DNA of 64,000 bases. Source: Corynebacterium sp. NML98-0116 (GTDB taxonomy: Bacteria > Actinomycetota > Actinomycetes > Mycobacteriales > Mycobacteriaceae). The notes below the pieces were generated by a model that worked only from the letters and a program-made list of their open reading frames with translations, was not told the DNA's origin and ran no database searches. How positions within the stretch are numbered: position 1 is the stretch's first letter; every line of letters begins with the position of its first letter. Below are positions 29,075 through 37,543 of the stretch, piece by piece. The stretch lies in assembly GCF_001767255.1 (NCBI RefSeq), contig NZ_CP017639.1, forward strand, positions 518,875 to 582,874, read 5' to 3'. Both the position numbers and the translations under genes were made by a program.

Positions 29075-29587
29075 CGGTCTGTTAGAAAAAGTTCCCGAGC
29101 AGGACTCGAACAAGATGCACCTACCCTACAAGGCAGCGGAATCGCTGGAGGTAATGACTACACTGATGACGTGGTGCTGTCTACTCGGGACAGGTGCGGG
29201 ACCCCTGTGGTACTACGACGCGGTTGGTACACCCCGGATGCTAAAAGGGGAAAATGGGGCCCTTGGGGCTATGACAAGATCAGGCATAAGCACGGAATTT
29301 GGAACCTATATACGATAAACAAGTACTTTAAAGGGCTCTGCGAAGCGAGGATGGAAGGTACCGACCGTATCTATGAAACTCCTATCTATGAGGCTCTCCG
29401 TACAAATGACGGAAAGAAGATTGGACCTGGCAGATCGTTCGAACTTCGAGCAGTAATAGAAACTACAGTGTGGGTCCCTGGCGGACTAGAGCCACGTGGG
29501 GTGAAGACAATGTTCCCGCTACGTGAGTCCAATGATGGCAGCGACGTGGTTCCCCAGTGGTTCAATATTGAGAAAAACATAGATTAA
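29075..29587 (+). pseudogene. 5'-truncated toxin-like C-terminal domain (remnant)
   Basis: This frame stays open from within the transpeptidase gene to a TAA at 29587. From about 29130 it reads as a plausible small domain: GGNDYTDDVV, a Cys, GYDKIRHKHGI, and a closing GVKTMFPL strand. It has no good start codon; GTG 29171 is possible. The composition differs from the neighbouring genes. The Lys/His-rich core and end strand recall C-terminal nuclease domains of polymorphic toxins, but I cannot name a family. The N-terminal delivery part is missing. It could also be a chance frame. Confidence 0.45.
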
Positions 29588-29617
29588 AACAGGCGCGGTG
29601 AGGCAGGGGGTAAATGA

Positions 29618-30049
29618 TTAACCGTGGCCGGTTCGTGGAATATAAAGCTCTGTGCCCATCTTTTTGTCTGCCTTCGCTCTCCTCAATTCTATAAAGCGTT
29701 GAGGCGTGTTGTCGTTAACGGTTCCGAGCCATTTTATTTTATCTCCGCAACCGTAGTCTAAATCCCCGGCGAATGGATCACCGGCAAGCTGATCTGCCCA
29801 GGCCTTGACAGCAGTATCTTCTTCCGATGAGACTCCCCCAGTACTCGGTATTGGGGGCATTTCCATGCCAACATACGCAAGTCCTTTCGTGGACATTACT
29901 GAGAATACACAGTAGACGTACTGAGCCGTTCTCCAAGCTGCCCGTAGCTCGACAGCTCCGGAAGAAATGAGGTTTTCTTGAGCAAAATACCGCTTTAAAA
30001 GCGAATTCATGTAATAGGCAAAAGACGTTATGTTCCAATTGTCTACCAT
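29618..30049 (-). CDS. Orphan protein beside toxin-like remnant
   Basis: A 143-residue soluble protein of lower GC than the core genes. The start ATG at 30049 has GAGGAG 7 bases upstream, so it is likely expressed. It contains a PPIPSTGG stretch and an acidic middle. No family recognised. It converges on the toxin-like remnant, so an immunity role is conceivable but the orientation is unusual for that. Confidence 0.6.
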   Translation of the reverse strand: MVDNWNITSFAYYMNSLLKRYFAQENLISSGAVELRAAWRTAQYVYCVFSVMSTKGLAYVGMEMPPIPSTGGVSSEEDTAVKAWADQLAGDPFAGDLDYGCGDKIKWLGTVNDNTPQRFIELRRAKADKKMGTELYIPRTGHG

Positions 30050-30149
30050 GTTTTACTCCTCGTATTCGCGCTACTGACAGTCAATGCAGCTTCCGCAGTC
30101 CATACCAACTGCATAGTACCTCTGAGTACTTTAGTGCCCAGAGGCTTAT

Positions 30150-30440
30150 CTACATGGTACGTTCGCTACAGGTTCGTCGTTCTAACAGCCAGTCAGACAA
30201 GAAGGAACCGTGGCGTAGTTTCGGGATAGCCACATCGACGGTGCTGACCCGTGTATCCAGTAGTCGGTGGCGGTAGCCGTTGCGGTGGTTGACGCGGTTG
30301 TCGCTGGTGGTGCCGTAGTCAGCGCTGCCGACAGTATCGTCTTGGGAAGATAGAATTTGGTTGATGAAATCACCGAGCATCTGACGCGTCAGATCGGGTG
30401 ATGCTTGAGTGAGTAGCTCTTCGAGGTATGCTTTTGGTTG
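30150..30440 (-). pseudogene. IS256-family (mutator) transposase fragment
   Basis: Reading leftward, about 97 codons encode LEELLTQ, then NHRNGYRHRLLDTR, VDVAIPKLRHGSF and DWLLERR. This is the conserved N-terminal third of IS256/Mutator transposases. It then stops at 30150 within what should be the ERRRRAE-type continuation. The DDE catalytic part is absent. The flanking genes are orphan, marking old insertion and deletion. Confidence 0.85.
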
Positions 30441-30463
30441 CCAGTTGTGTCGGCACCGGGGGC

Positions 30464-30931
30464 TTAACTGTGAGAAGCGGGTCGAATAGCGGAGTTCTCC
30501 GCTAGGAGGTGTAAAAATTCCTCTGGGTCTTTAACCGTCAAGCGAATGGGTCTTCCGATATTGCGGTGTAGGAGGATATTTGCAGAACCGGCATGGAATG
30601 AAATAGTGCCATCCAGGAAGTGAACCCCAAACGTTTGGGATTCGAGTATGGGGCCCGAGGGAAGGATCTCCGCCCCCTTCAGAGATTCCAAACGAACGTT
30701 GCTAACTGGAATGCCAAGAACTGAAATCCGAAGGATTTCATCATTCAGCAACACCCCGACATTAAAGAAAATTGCCAGAGACACTAAAAGACCGCATGTG
30801 ATAAAGGCGGTTTGATCTCTTCTGGTCAAGAAGTAGACACACAATAAGAGTACTGCGAAGATAAGTACGATCCGACTAAAATTATATCCAAATACTCTTG
30901 ATCGATAACTTGAACCAGTCATGAATATCAC
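30464..30931 (-). CDS. Two-helix membrane protein with PH-like domain
   Basis: A 155-residue protein with membrane helices at about residues 18-36 and 41-58. They are followed by a beta-rich region (DEILRISVLGIPVSNVR ... LTVKDPEEFLHLL) that resembles bacterial PH (bPH) domains. AAGGAAG precedes the GTG at 30931; an ATG at 30922 is the alternative. It is AT-richer than the core genome and sits in the accessory patch. Function unknown. Confidence 0.6.
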   Translation of the reverse strand: MIFMTGSSYRSRVFGYNFSRIVLIFAVLLLCVYFLTRRDQTAFITCGLLVSLAIFFNVGVLLNDEILRISVLGIPVSNVRLESLKGAEILPSGPILESQTFGVHFLDGTISFHAGSANILLHRNIGRPIRLTVKDPEEFLHLLAENSAIRPASHS

Positions 30932-31133
30932 TCAACTTCCTTCCAACTATCTTCATGGGTAGTAAGGCGAAAATCACCACTGAGCCCGGGAACTTTTTTG
31001 GGTTTCAGGCCCATTTCGGTCGACTAGCACATGTGTTTTCCCAGTTCTCGACGCCTGTCCATGAAGAACGTTCCCCGCTCATCGAAAGCTCCGGGAACAA
31101 TTCTTGGCTTAACGTACCTGCCGTCGAAAGCAA

Positions 31134-31170
31134 TGTGCCCCGCAACCTGTTTATACAGGCCACGGGGCAC
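31134..31170 (-). terminator. Hairpin downstream of tRNA-His
   Basis: GTGCCCCG pairs with CGGGGCAC, with an inner CCTGT/ACAGG stem. It lies just beyond the 3' end of the leftward tRNA-His. The T-run is weak. Confidence 0.5.
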
Positions 31171-31176
31171 TCTCGG

Positions 31177-31250
31177 GGTGGCTGACGGGGCTCGAACCCG
31201 CGACACCCAGGATCACAACCTGGTGCTCTACCAGCTGAACTACAGCCACC
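31177..31250 (-). tRNA. tRNA-His (GUG)
   Basis: Minus strand. The extra 5' G (31250) faces C73, the acceptor GTGGCTG pairs with CAGCCAC, and the anticodon loop TTGTGAT gives GTG. No encoded CCA. It lies 42 bases beyond the orn stop on the same strand. Confidence 0.94.
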
Positions 31251-31292
31251 ATCGCTGTTTTTCAACAGCGGGAACTACTTTACAATGAAAGC

Positions 31293-31928
31293 CTAGGATT
31301 GCAAAAACAGCTGGTAGTGGGCGTGTGCGGCGGCTGCGGCGTCGGCTGCTTGCTCGGAATCTGGGCCCGGTGCCGGGGTGAATACGCAACGCCGGTAGTA
31401 GTCGAGCTCCTGGATGGACTCCACGATGTCTGCGAGCGCACGGTGTGCCAGGCCCTTCTCGGGCTGGTTGTAGTAGGCGCGCGGGAACCAGCGGCGTGAG
31501 AGCTCCTTGATGGTGGAGACATCGATCATGCGGTAGTGCAGGGCGGCGTCGAGACGCGGCATCTGCTCCCGGATGAAGGAACGGTCGGTGGCGATGGAGT
31601 TGCCCGCAAGCGGCGCCGGGTGCTCCGGGTCGCAGTGCTTTGCAATCAGCGCGAGGACGGCGTCCTCGGCCTCCTTGATGGACACTGAGGAGGAGCGGAT
31701 CTCGTCGAGAAGCCCGTTCTCGGTGTGCATGTTCAGTACGAAGTCGTCCATTTCGGCGAGCTCATCCTCGGTGGCGTGGACGACCAGGTCCAGGCCTTCG
31801 TCGAGAATCTCAAGCTGGGCATCGGTGACGAGCGCTGCGACCTCAACGATGACGTGGCGGGACGTATCCAGGCCCGTCATCTCCAGGTCGACCCACACGA
31901 TGCGGTCGTTTTTTGCAGGGACATCCAT
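31293..31928 (-). CDS. orn: Oligoribonuclease
   Basis: DEDD-family 3'-5' exonuclease of 211 residues that degrades 2-5-mers, including the linear product of c-di-GMP breakdown. The DEDDh residues are in [21 protein letters not shown] and [11 protein letters not shown]. The start codon directly follows the cmrA stop with no gap. Confidence 0.96.
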   Translation of the reverse strand: MDVPAKNDRIVWVDLEMTGLDTSRHVIVEVAALVTDAQLEILDEGLDLVVHATEDELAEMDDFVLNMHTENGLLDEIRSSSVSIKEAEDAVLALIAKHCDPEHPAPLAGNSIATDRSFIREQMPRLDAALHYRMIDVSTIKELSRRWFPRAYYNQPEKGLAHRALADIVESIQELDYYRRCVFTPAPGPDSEQAADAAAAAHAHYQLFLQS

Positions 31929-32735
31929 CTATTCTTCTCCCATCTTTGCGTAGAACCGCCCCATGATCGGGGCGAGGGCGCCGCGCGGAGCGTACGTCGA
32001 TACGAAATCCATCACCTTGGAAAGCGGGCCCGGCACCACGCGGCGCTTGTTGCTGCGCATCGCGCTGATGGTGTCCTTCGCGCAGGACTCGTACGTGGTC
32101 CAGAGGAAGTCAGGCACGACCTTGTCCACGATCGACTGCTCCTCCTCAGGAACTTCTGCCTCTCGCACCGGGCCCGGCGCGAGCAGAGTGCAGTGTACGC
32201 CGCTGTCCTTGAGCTCGTAGTGCAGGGCCTCCGTAAACGTATTGACGCCCGCCTTTGTAAACACGTACGTTGCGTTGTTCGGGATCGGCGTGTTGCCTGC
32301 TGCCGAGCCGACGTTGCACAGTGCACCTTCGCCGCGCGGCACCATTTGGTCCAGTACCGCCTTCGTGATGCGGAACACCGCCGTCGCGTTGAGGTTGAAC
32401 TGGTCCGTCTCGTAGTTCCAGTCCTGCTTCATAAACGGTCCGAAGGAGGCAATACCGGCGGAGTTCACGCAGATGGTGATCTTCTTCTGCCCGATGTAGT
32501 CCAGCAGCGCGGTCACGTCGCGCTCCTTCGACAGGTCGGCCGCGAAGACTTCGGCGTTGACACCGTGCGCTTGTGCCAGCTCGTTGGCAAGCTGCATCAG
32601 CACCGCTTCTCGACGCGCCACCAGCAGCACGTTATAGCCAGCAGCGGCAAGTTGGCGGGCAACAGCCTCACCGATGCCCTGCGAAGCGCCGGTAATTAGC
32701 GCGAAAGAATCAGTAGTTGGGGAGGGAAATGTCAT
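31929..32735 (-). CDS. cmrA: Short-chain reductase CmrA (mycolate ketone reductase)
   Basis: SDR enzyme of 268 residues. The cofactor motif is TGASQGIGEA and the catalytic Tyr/Lys are in NATYVFTKAGVNTF. The C-terminal half (VDKVVPDFLW, RRVVPGPLSK, YAPRGALAPIMG) closely follows mycobacterial Rv2509 and C. glutamicum CmrA. Those reduce the 3-oxo mycolate precursor after condensation by Pks13. Linkage to orn matches Rv2509-Rv2511. This supports a mycolate-containing envelope. Confidence 0.9.
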   Translation of the reverse strand: MTFPSPTTDSFALITGASQGIGEAVARQLAAAGYNVLLVARREAVLMQLANELAQAHGVNAEVFAADLSKERDVTALLDYIGQKKITICVNSAGIASFGPFMKQDWNYETDQFNLNATAVFRITKAVLDQMVPRGEGALCNVGSAAGNTPIPNNATYVFTKAGVNTFTEALHYELKDSGVHCTLLAPGPVREAEVPEEEQSIVDKVVPDFLWTTYESCAKDTISAMRSNKRRVVPGPLSKVMDFVSTYAPRGALAPIMGRFYAKMGEE

Positions 32736-32740
32736 GCACC

Positions 32741-33070
32741 TCAGGGTACCCGACTGCCCGACTCCGCAATCGAGCGCAACTCCTCCACACAGTCCTGGTA
32801 CGCGCGGGCACCGGTAGCGGTCAGAGAGACCCAGTCCACGTTCTTGTCCGGGTTCGCCTTGCGGTCCGTAAAGAGGGACACGTAGCCGACCTCTTTGAGT
32901 GCGTCGATGGCCGTGAGGTAGGCGTCGCTATCTAGCTGAGTGAGAGTACGCAGCCGCTTGGGGTGCATCTCCTTGTTCTCCGCGGCGCCGACGTCGCTGG
33001 TGGTGGCCTCGGCGGCAAAGAGTGCGGCGCAGATGCTCAAGCACGAGGGTTGCAACAAAATATCAGGCAT
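32741..33070 (-). CDS. Winged-helix DNA-binding protein (small)
   Basis: A 109-residue protein whose middle (KRLRTLTQLDSDAYLTAIDALKEVGYVSLF) and following wing look like a winged-helix domain of the MarR/PadR-like small type. The start at 33070 overlaps the upstream membrane-protein gene by 8 bases, so the two are coupled. It ends 5 bases before cmrA. It probably regulates its own operon or senses something with the membrane partner. Confidence 0.7.
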   Translation of the reverse strand: MPDILLQPSCLSICAALFAAEATTSDVGAAENKEMHPKRLRTLTQLDSDAYLTAIDALKEVGYVSLFTDRKANPDKNVDWVSLTATGARAYQDCVEELRSIAESGSRVP

Positions 33071-33491
33071 TGTTCCTCCAGCTCCTCGCGTACGTAACGA
33101 CGAAAACGACGGTCGCGAACGCGCCGAGCAGACTCGAGAACACCTTGTTCTGAAGCGGGGCGACCTGCAAGAGCGATATGCAGAGGAAGTACACGCCGAA
33201 GGGAAGAAACGACATTTTTGGGTCCTCTTTGACCGGCTGCCGGATGCTGGAGCGCACGCCGGTTGACCTGCGTCGCTCGATGACAACGATGCACCCGATG
33301 CAAGGCACAAACAGGAGGAACGGCCAAAACTGGTCGAGAACAAAGATCAGCGGCAGGCTCACCCCGAAGCAGACCGCCGCGCACAAGATCCACCCCCAAG
33401 GAACGGCCGGTTTCTCCCGGGTGCGTTCCTCGGTTTCATGCGCTGCGGCCAGCAACTCGCGGGCCTGAGCGGAAGAAATAGAGACGGACAT
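33063..33491 (-). CDS. Four-helix membrane protein coupled to winged-helix gene
   Basis: A 142-residue protein with hydrophobic segments at roughly residues 33-50, 52-68, 95-110 and 118-133, as two hairpins around a basic loop. No family recognised. It precedes and overlaps the winged-helix gene. The ATG at 33491 is chosen; 33506 is possible. No strong ribosome-binding site is seen. Confidence 0.65.
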   Translation of the reverse strand: MSVSISSAQARELLAAAHETEERTREKPAVPWGWILCAAVCFGVSLPLIFVLDQFWPFLLFVPCIGCIVVIERRRSTGVRSSIRQPVKEDPKMSFLPFGVYFLCISLLQVAPLQNKVFSSLLGAFATVVFVVTYARSWRNNA

Positions 33492-33517
33492 GGCGCCATG
33501 GTACATCGGGGGCGATG

Positions 33518-34024
33518 CTATTTTTGTCGGTAGCGCCGCGCTAGACCATCAATATCGGCCCAGCGTTGAAATGCGCGGCTGGTGTGTGCGATGACCGAAT
33601 CCAAATCCGCGGCATGTGTAACGATGTACTCCATCAGTCGGGCGCCTTCTTCGCCTGCGGCTAAATCAGGTCCCTTGCCCTCTGGCTCTCGGACATGAAC
33701 CGAAAACAAGCGCAGATAAGTGAGCCCAACGATAAGTGCGGTGCGCTTGTTGCCATCGGCAAACGGATGGTTATTGGCTATATGGACGGTGAGCGCGGCT
33801 CCTCTATCAAACACCGAGGCGTACCGGGGCTGGCCACTGAATAACTGGAACGGGGCGTAAACTGCACTTTCCAAAGAAGCCCGGTCCACAGTAAATCCAA
33901 GATAACTCTCCGGTTCTCCGTTCGCGTTTACACGATCCCCGCAGCCTTGATTCACTGCGCACGCCAACTCCACGAGCATTTGAGCTAAAAGCTGCTCTCT
34001 GGAAGCTTCACTGTGGTCAGACAA
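33518..34024 (-). CDS. Fic/Doc-family toxin
   Basis: A 168-residue protein with the active-site motif HPFADGNKRTA (about residues 86-96), intermediate between Fic (HPFxxGNGR) and Doc (HxFxDANKR). Doc-type proteins phosphorylate EF-Tu, while Fic proteins AMPylate targets; which applies here is not certain. It follows the Panacea-domain gene by 9 bases, in the usual antitoxin-first order. Confidence 0.85.
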   Translation of the reverse strand: MSDHSEASREQLLAQMLVELACAVNQGCGDRVNANGEPESYLGFTVDRASLESAVYAPFQLFSGQPRYASVFDRGAALTVHIANNHPFADGNKRTALIVGLTYLRLFSVHVREPEGKGPDLAAGEEGARLMEYIVTHAADLDSVIAHTSRAFQRWADIDGLARRYRQK

Positions 34025-34033
34025 TTGCGTTGA

Positions 34034-34606
34034 TTACCGGTCCGCGAGGAGTGAAAGGGTGTTGTGCCATTCCGCTTCGACTTCATGTGCAGTGGCAAGC
34101 AGATGATCGAAGCTAGGAAGGTGATCCACGTCTGGCAGGGAAGGCGAGTCTGGGACAGAATGTCCTGACTGGAGCAACTCCGTGAACTCTTCGCGCATCG
34201 TGGTCATGCTCAAAGCGCTGCTACAATGCGTGCCCCCGACCGCGTTGCTGCGTGCTTCCTGCCAAGCTCGACCGTGGCTCATGTCTGACAACTCCGCGGA
34301 TGTCAGCGAACCGTAGAAATTCACAACGCTTTCAATCGTTGCTCGGGCAAATGGCGAAAGTGCCGAAGAATTCCCACCAGGAACGTGTGGGACCTCCCAT
34401 CCACGCGCGACGTTTTCTGTACTGCGGCGGAGGTCATAGGGGACGGGTCCTTTTGCCCAAGCTTGCAGCTCTTCTTCAAATAATGGCATTCCGGTCCAGG
34501 CAAGGTGCCAGCCTTGGGAAAAGAAGCAGATTTTATAAAGCTTCATCTTGTCGACGCCGGGGATGAGTTCGGTCACATACTGGCCGGCGTCAAGAATATT
34601 GGACAT
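34034..34606 (-). CDS. Panacea-domain (DUF4065) antitoxin
   Basis: A 190-residue protein with the SocA/GepA-like Panacea domain. LYKICFFSQGWHLAWTGMPLFEEELQAWAKGPVP is characteristic (visible from about residue 23). PanA proteins neutralise many unrelated toxins, so pairing with a Doc-like toxin fits. The extra C-terminal 60 residues may give specificity. The ATG at 34606 is preferred. Confidence 0.85.
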   Translation of the reverse strand: MSNILDAGQYVTELIPGVDKMKLYKICFFSQGWHLAWTGMPLFEEELQAWAKGPVPYDLRRSTENVARGWEVPHVPGGNSSALSPFARATIESVVNFYGSLTSAELSDMSHGRAWQEARSNAVGGTHCSSALSMTTMREEFTELLQSGHSVPDSPSLPDVDHLPSFDHLLATAHEVEAEWHNTLSLLADR

Positions 34607-34849
34607 AGTGATCACCAACTTTAGAGAGGCTTCAGGAACCCAACGGTACTCGAACCTAATGGACCGCTATCCTACCAGCACATACGAGTGTGCTACGAGT
34701 GAAGTTGTTTTGCTTGAGGGCTGTTCTTTACGGGGCTGCCTGGGCGGCTGGCGCGCCACGTGACAGGGGAGACGCCACAGTGCTCGGCACATTCCGGAAC
34801 GCGCCATAGGCGCGGCCGGTCTACTCATCGATAATGATGGGCTGCACGG
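34607..34849. other. Intergenic stretch upstream of the toxin-antitoxin operon
   Basis: About 240 bases without a convincing gene. It must contain the promoter for the leftward antitoxin-toxin transcript. I see no clear palindromic operator. Confidence 0.4.
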
Positions 34850-34975
34850 CTATGCCTTCTTTTTGTTCTTGTCGATGCCGTAACCGACGGCAAGGAAGGC
34901 GAGACCGAAAAGAGGGTTGGCGCCTGCGAGGGTGGTGATGATGCCGGTTCCGGCTCCAAGGAGTGTGAATCTCAT
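34850..34975 (-). CDS. 41-residue hydrophobic small protein
   Basis: MRFTLLGAG start, a Gly/Ala-rich hydrophobic stretch, and a KNKKK tail. It could be a single-pass or peripheral membrane microprotein. AGAAAGGA lies 7 bases before the ATG at 34975. A strong leftward terminator ends just upstream, so it has its own promoter. No family recognised. Confidence 0.5.
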   Translation of the reverse strand: MRFTLLGAGTGIITTLAGANPLFGLAFLAVGYGIDKNKKKA

Positions 34976-35007
34976 TGTGGGTCCTTTCTTCAAACCCACC
35001 ATACCAA

Positions 35008-35052
35008 CAAAAACACCCCCACCACCAGGCAAAACGCCAGGCAGCGGGGGTA
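35008..35052 (-). terminator. Strong leftward terminator after tRNA-Arg
   Basis: On the minus strand, ACCCCC with CCTGGC pairs with GCCTGG and GGGGGT across a GTTTT loop, followed by GTTTTTG. Confidence 0.85.
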
Positions 35053-35061
35053 AACGAAAAG

Positions 35062-35135
35062 CGCCCCCAGCAGGATTCGAACCCGCGACACACCGGGTAG
35101 AAGCCGGTTGCTCTAATCCACTGAGCTATGGAGGC
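35062..35135 (-). tRNA. tRNA-Arg (UCU)
   Basis: Minus strand. The acceptor GCCTCCA pairs with TGGGGGC. The anticodon loop CTTCTAC gives TCT, between stems ACCGG and CCGGT. T arm CGGGTTCGAATCCTG. Confidence 0.93.
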
Positions 35136-35186
35136 TGAGCTGGGCGTCGACAAATCGGCGCCCAAGCCTTCGATAGTATAGCGCAG

Positions 35187-36854
35187 TTAGATTCCGCACA
35201 GCGCGCGGGTGGCGTCGCTGATGGTGGCCAGGCGGGCATCGGCGGCGGCCCAGTCAGGCGCCTCTCCCGTTTCGACTGGCAGGACCACCTCGAGGTAGCA
35301 CTTCAGCTTCGGCTCGGTGCCGCTCGGGCGGATGACTACGCGGTCGTTGTCCGCGGTGCGGATCAGGATGCCGTTGGTGCCTGGGGTGGCGCCGTAGCCG
35401 TTGTTGAGGTCGACGTACTCGACAACCTCAGAGCCAGCGAGCTCCGTCGGGGTGTGTGCGCGGAGGCGCTGCATGGCGTCGCTGATGAGGGAGAGGTCTT
35501 CGACGCGGAAGGTCAGCGGCTGAGTGCGGTACAGTCCGTACTTGCTGGCCAGGGCGTCGAACTGCTCGAGCACACTCATGTTGCGCGCCTTAAGCTGCGC
35601 CACGATCGAGCCGACGATCACCGCGGCGGACATGCCGTCCTTGTCTCGGGCGTGCGCTGGGTCGACGCAGTAGCCGATTGCTTCCTCGTAGCCGAACACG
35701 AGCTGCGGGGTGCGCCCGATCCACTTGAACCCGGTGAGCGTCGTCGCGTGATCCAGCCCGTGGGCTGCCGCGATTTTGCCGAGCAGCCTGCCCGAAACAA
35801 TCGAGCACGCCGTCGAGCCGCCCTGCGCACGCGACGCCACGTACTCGCCGATCAGCGCGCCGGTTTCGTCGCCGGAGAGCTTCACCCAACCGTTGCCTAG
35901 CGGGGTGCCCGCGCTCGGGGTGGTGCGCGCCGGGACTGCGACTGCGCAGCGGTCGGCGTCGGGGTCGAGGGCGATGATGGCGTCCGCGTTGACCTCGTTC
36001 GCCTTCTCGACTGCGAGATCGAGGGCACCGTCTTCTTCAGGGTTGGGGAAGGCGACGGTGGGGAAGTCAGGGTCAGGCTTCCACTGCTTCTCGACGCCCA
36101 CTACGTCCCCAAAGCCCGCAGCCTCCAGGGTGGTGCGTGCGAGTTCGCCACCGACGCCGTGCATTGGTGTGAGCACGATCGTGATCGGTGGGGTGTCGTC
36201 GAGGTCGCTAAGCGCGCTGGTGGCGGCGACGTAGTCCTCGCGGGTGTCCACCTGCTCGATGTTTGTGTCGAGGGGGAGCTCCGTCGCGCCGGGTGCGGCG
36301 GCGATGCAGGCGGCGATCTCGGCGTCGGCAGGTGAGATGATCTGGCAGCCGGCAGCGTTGTCTGCGTCGACGATGCGCCCGCCGAGGTAGACCTTGTAGC
36401 CGTTGTCCCACTTCGGGTTGTGGGACGCGGTGACCATGATGCCGGCGTCGGCGTTGAGTGCGCGCACGCTGAAGGAGGTCAGCGGGGTCGGCTGGGCCAG
36501 CGGCAACAGCATCGCGTGCCCACCCGCACCGGCGACGACCTCGGCTGCGGCCTGCGCGAACTTGGCGGAGCCGTGGCGGGCGTCGCACCCAATGACCACG
36601 CGAGGGGTGTCTACCTGCTGCTTGAGCCATTCCATGAGCCCGGCGGTGGCGCGCATGACCACGGCCTGGTTCATGCGGGACTCGCCGAAGCCGATCTCGC
36701 CGCGCAGCCCGGCGGTGCCGAACTGGAGCGGGCCTGCGAAGGCTTTTGCAAGCTCGGCCTCGTCGTCGAGTACGGCGGTTAACGCCTCGCGGGTGGCGGG
36801 ATCGGGATCTTGCGCGATCCAAGCCTCGGCCTGTGCACGAAGATCAGTAGCCAT
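35187..36854 (-). CDS. PGM2-type phosphohexo/pentomutase
   Basis: Alpha-D-phosphohexomutase superfamily enzyme of 555 residues. The FGTAGLRGEIGFG start is present, the catalytic phosphoserine is in TASHNPKWDNGYKVY, and the metal-binding loop is DPDADRC. The sugar loop is GYEEAIGY and the phosphate loop RPSGTEPK. The 555-residue length and KWDNGYK loop fit the PGM2 group, some of which prefer ribose and deoxyribose phosphates. Next to deoC and purine nucleoside phosphorylase, a phosphopentomutase role (deoxyribose-1-P to -5-P) is likely. ATG 36854 begins 2 bases after the deoC stop. Confidence 0.88.
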   Translation of the reverse strand: MATDLRAQAEAWIAQDPDPATREALTAVLDDEAELAKAFAGPLQFGTAGLRGEIGFGESRMNQAVVMRATAGLMEWLKQQVDTPRVVIGCDARHGSAKFAQAAAEVVAGAGGHAMLLPLAQPTPLTSFSVRALNADAGIMVTASHNPKWDNGYKVYLGGRIVDADNAAGCQIISPADAEIAACIAAAPGATELPLDTNIEQVDTREDYVAATSALSDLDDTPPITIVLTPMHGVGGELARTTLEAAGFGDVVGVEKQWKPDPDFPTVAFPNPEEDGALDLAVEKANEVNADAIIALDPDADRCAVAVPARTTPSAGTPLGNGWVKLSGDETGALIGEYVASRAQGGSTACSIVSGRLLGKIAAAHGLDHATTLTGFKWIGRTPQLVFGYEEAIGYCVDPAHARDKDGMSAAVIVGSIVAQLKARNMSVLEQFDALASKYGLYRTQPLTFRVEDLSLISDAMQRLRAHTPTELAGSEVVEYVDLNNGYGATPGTNGILIRTADNDRVVIRPSGTEPKLKCYLEVVLPVETGEAPDWAAADARLATISDATRALCGI

Positions 36855-36856
36855 TG

Positions 36857-37507
36857 TTAGTTCCACCCCTCCAGCACCGCAGCGGAGCTGGACAGACCCA
36901 GGCGGGACGCGCCAGCCTCAATCATTTCCTTCGCGGTGGCGGCGTCGCGGATACCGCCGGAGGCCTTCACGCCGAGCTTGTCGCCGACGGTCTCGCGCAT
37001 CAGCTTCACCGCGTGCGCGGAAGCACCACCGGCGGGGTGGAAGCCTGTCGAGGTTTTCACGAAATCGGCACCGGCCTCCATGGAAGCCTTGCACGCTGCG
37101 ACGATCTCGTCGTCGGTGAGGACGGCGGACTCGATGATGACCTTGAGCAGCTTGTCGCCGCACGCCTTCTTTACTGCGGCGATGTCGTCGCGTACGACGT
37201 CCCACTTGCCTTCCTTGGCGGCACCCAGGTTGATGACCATGTCAACCTCGTCCGCGCCGTTGGCAACGCTGTGCGCGGCGTCAGCGGCCTTTGCCTCAGT
37301 TGGGACTGCGCCGGACGGGAAGCCACACACCACTGCGACCTTCAGGTCAGCTGGGGTCTCGATTGGCAGCATGGATGGAGAGACGCAGACGGAGAACGTG
37401 CCGAGGTGCGAAGCTTCGTCGATAAGCTTGGTGACGTCCTCGTGGGTGGCCTCCGGCTTGAGCAGCGTGTGGTCGATCATCTGGGCGACATTTTGGCGAG
37501 TAAGCAT
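36857..37507 (-). CDS. deoC: Deoxyribose-phosphate aldolase
   Basis: Class I aldolase of 216 residues splitting deoxyribose-5-phosphate to acetaldehyde and glyceraldehyde-3-phosphate. [10 protein letters not shown] at the start, [18 protein letters not shown] (near the Schiff-base region) and FVKTSTGF with the catalytic Lys are visible. It lies between the MFS transporter and the phosphomutase. Confidence 0.96.
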   Translation of the reverse strand: MLTRQNVAQMIDHTLLKPEATHEDVTKLIDEASHLGTFSVCVSPSMLPIETPADLKVAVVCGFPSGAVPTEAKAADAAHSVANGADEVDMVINLGAAKEGKWDVVRDDIAAVKKACGDKLLKVIIESAVLTDDEIVAACKASMEAGADFVKTSTGFHPAGGASAHAVKLMRETVGDKLGVKASGGIRDAATAKEMIEAGASRLGLSSSAAVLEGWN

Positions 37508-37543
37508 GTTGAAAAACTCCTTGAGTTGTAGAAAGTGTGCAGG

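Noticed and set aside
29115-29318. Alternative small gene starting at ATG 29115
   Set aside because: It has an ATG, but the translation has no domain-like pattern and competes with the more protein-like frame that ends at 29587.
31031-31288. Open frames around tRNA-His
   Set aside because: They read through the tRNA gene and its terminator hairpin.
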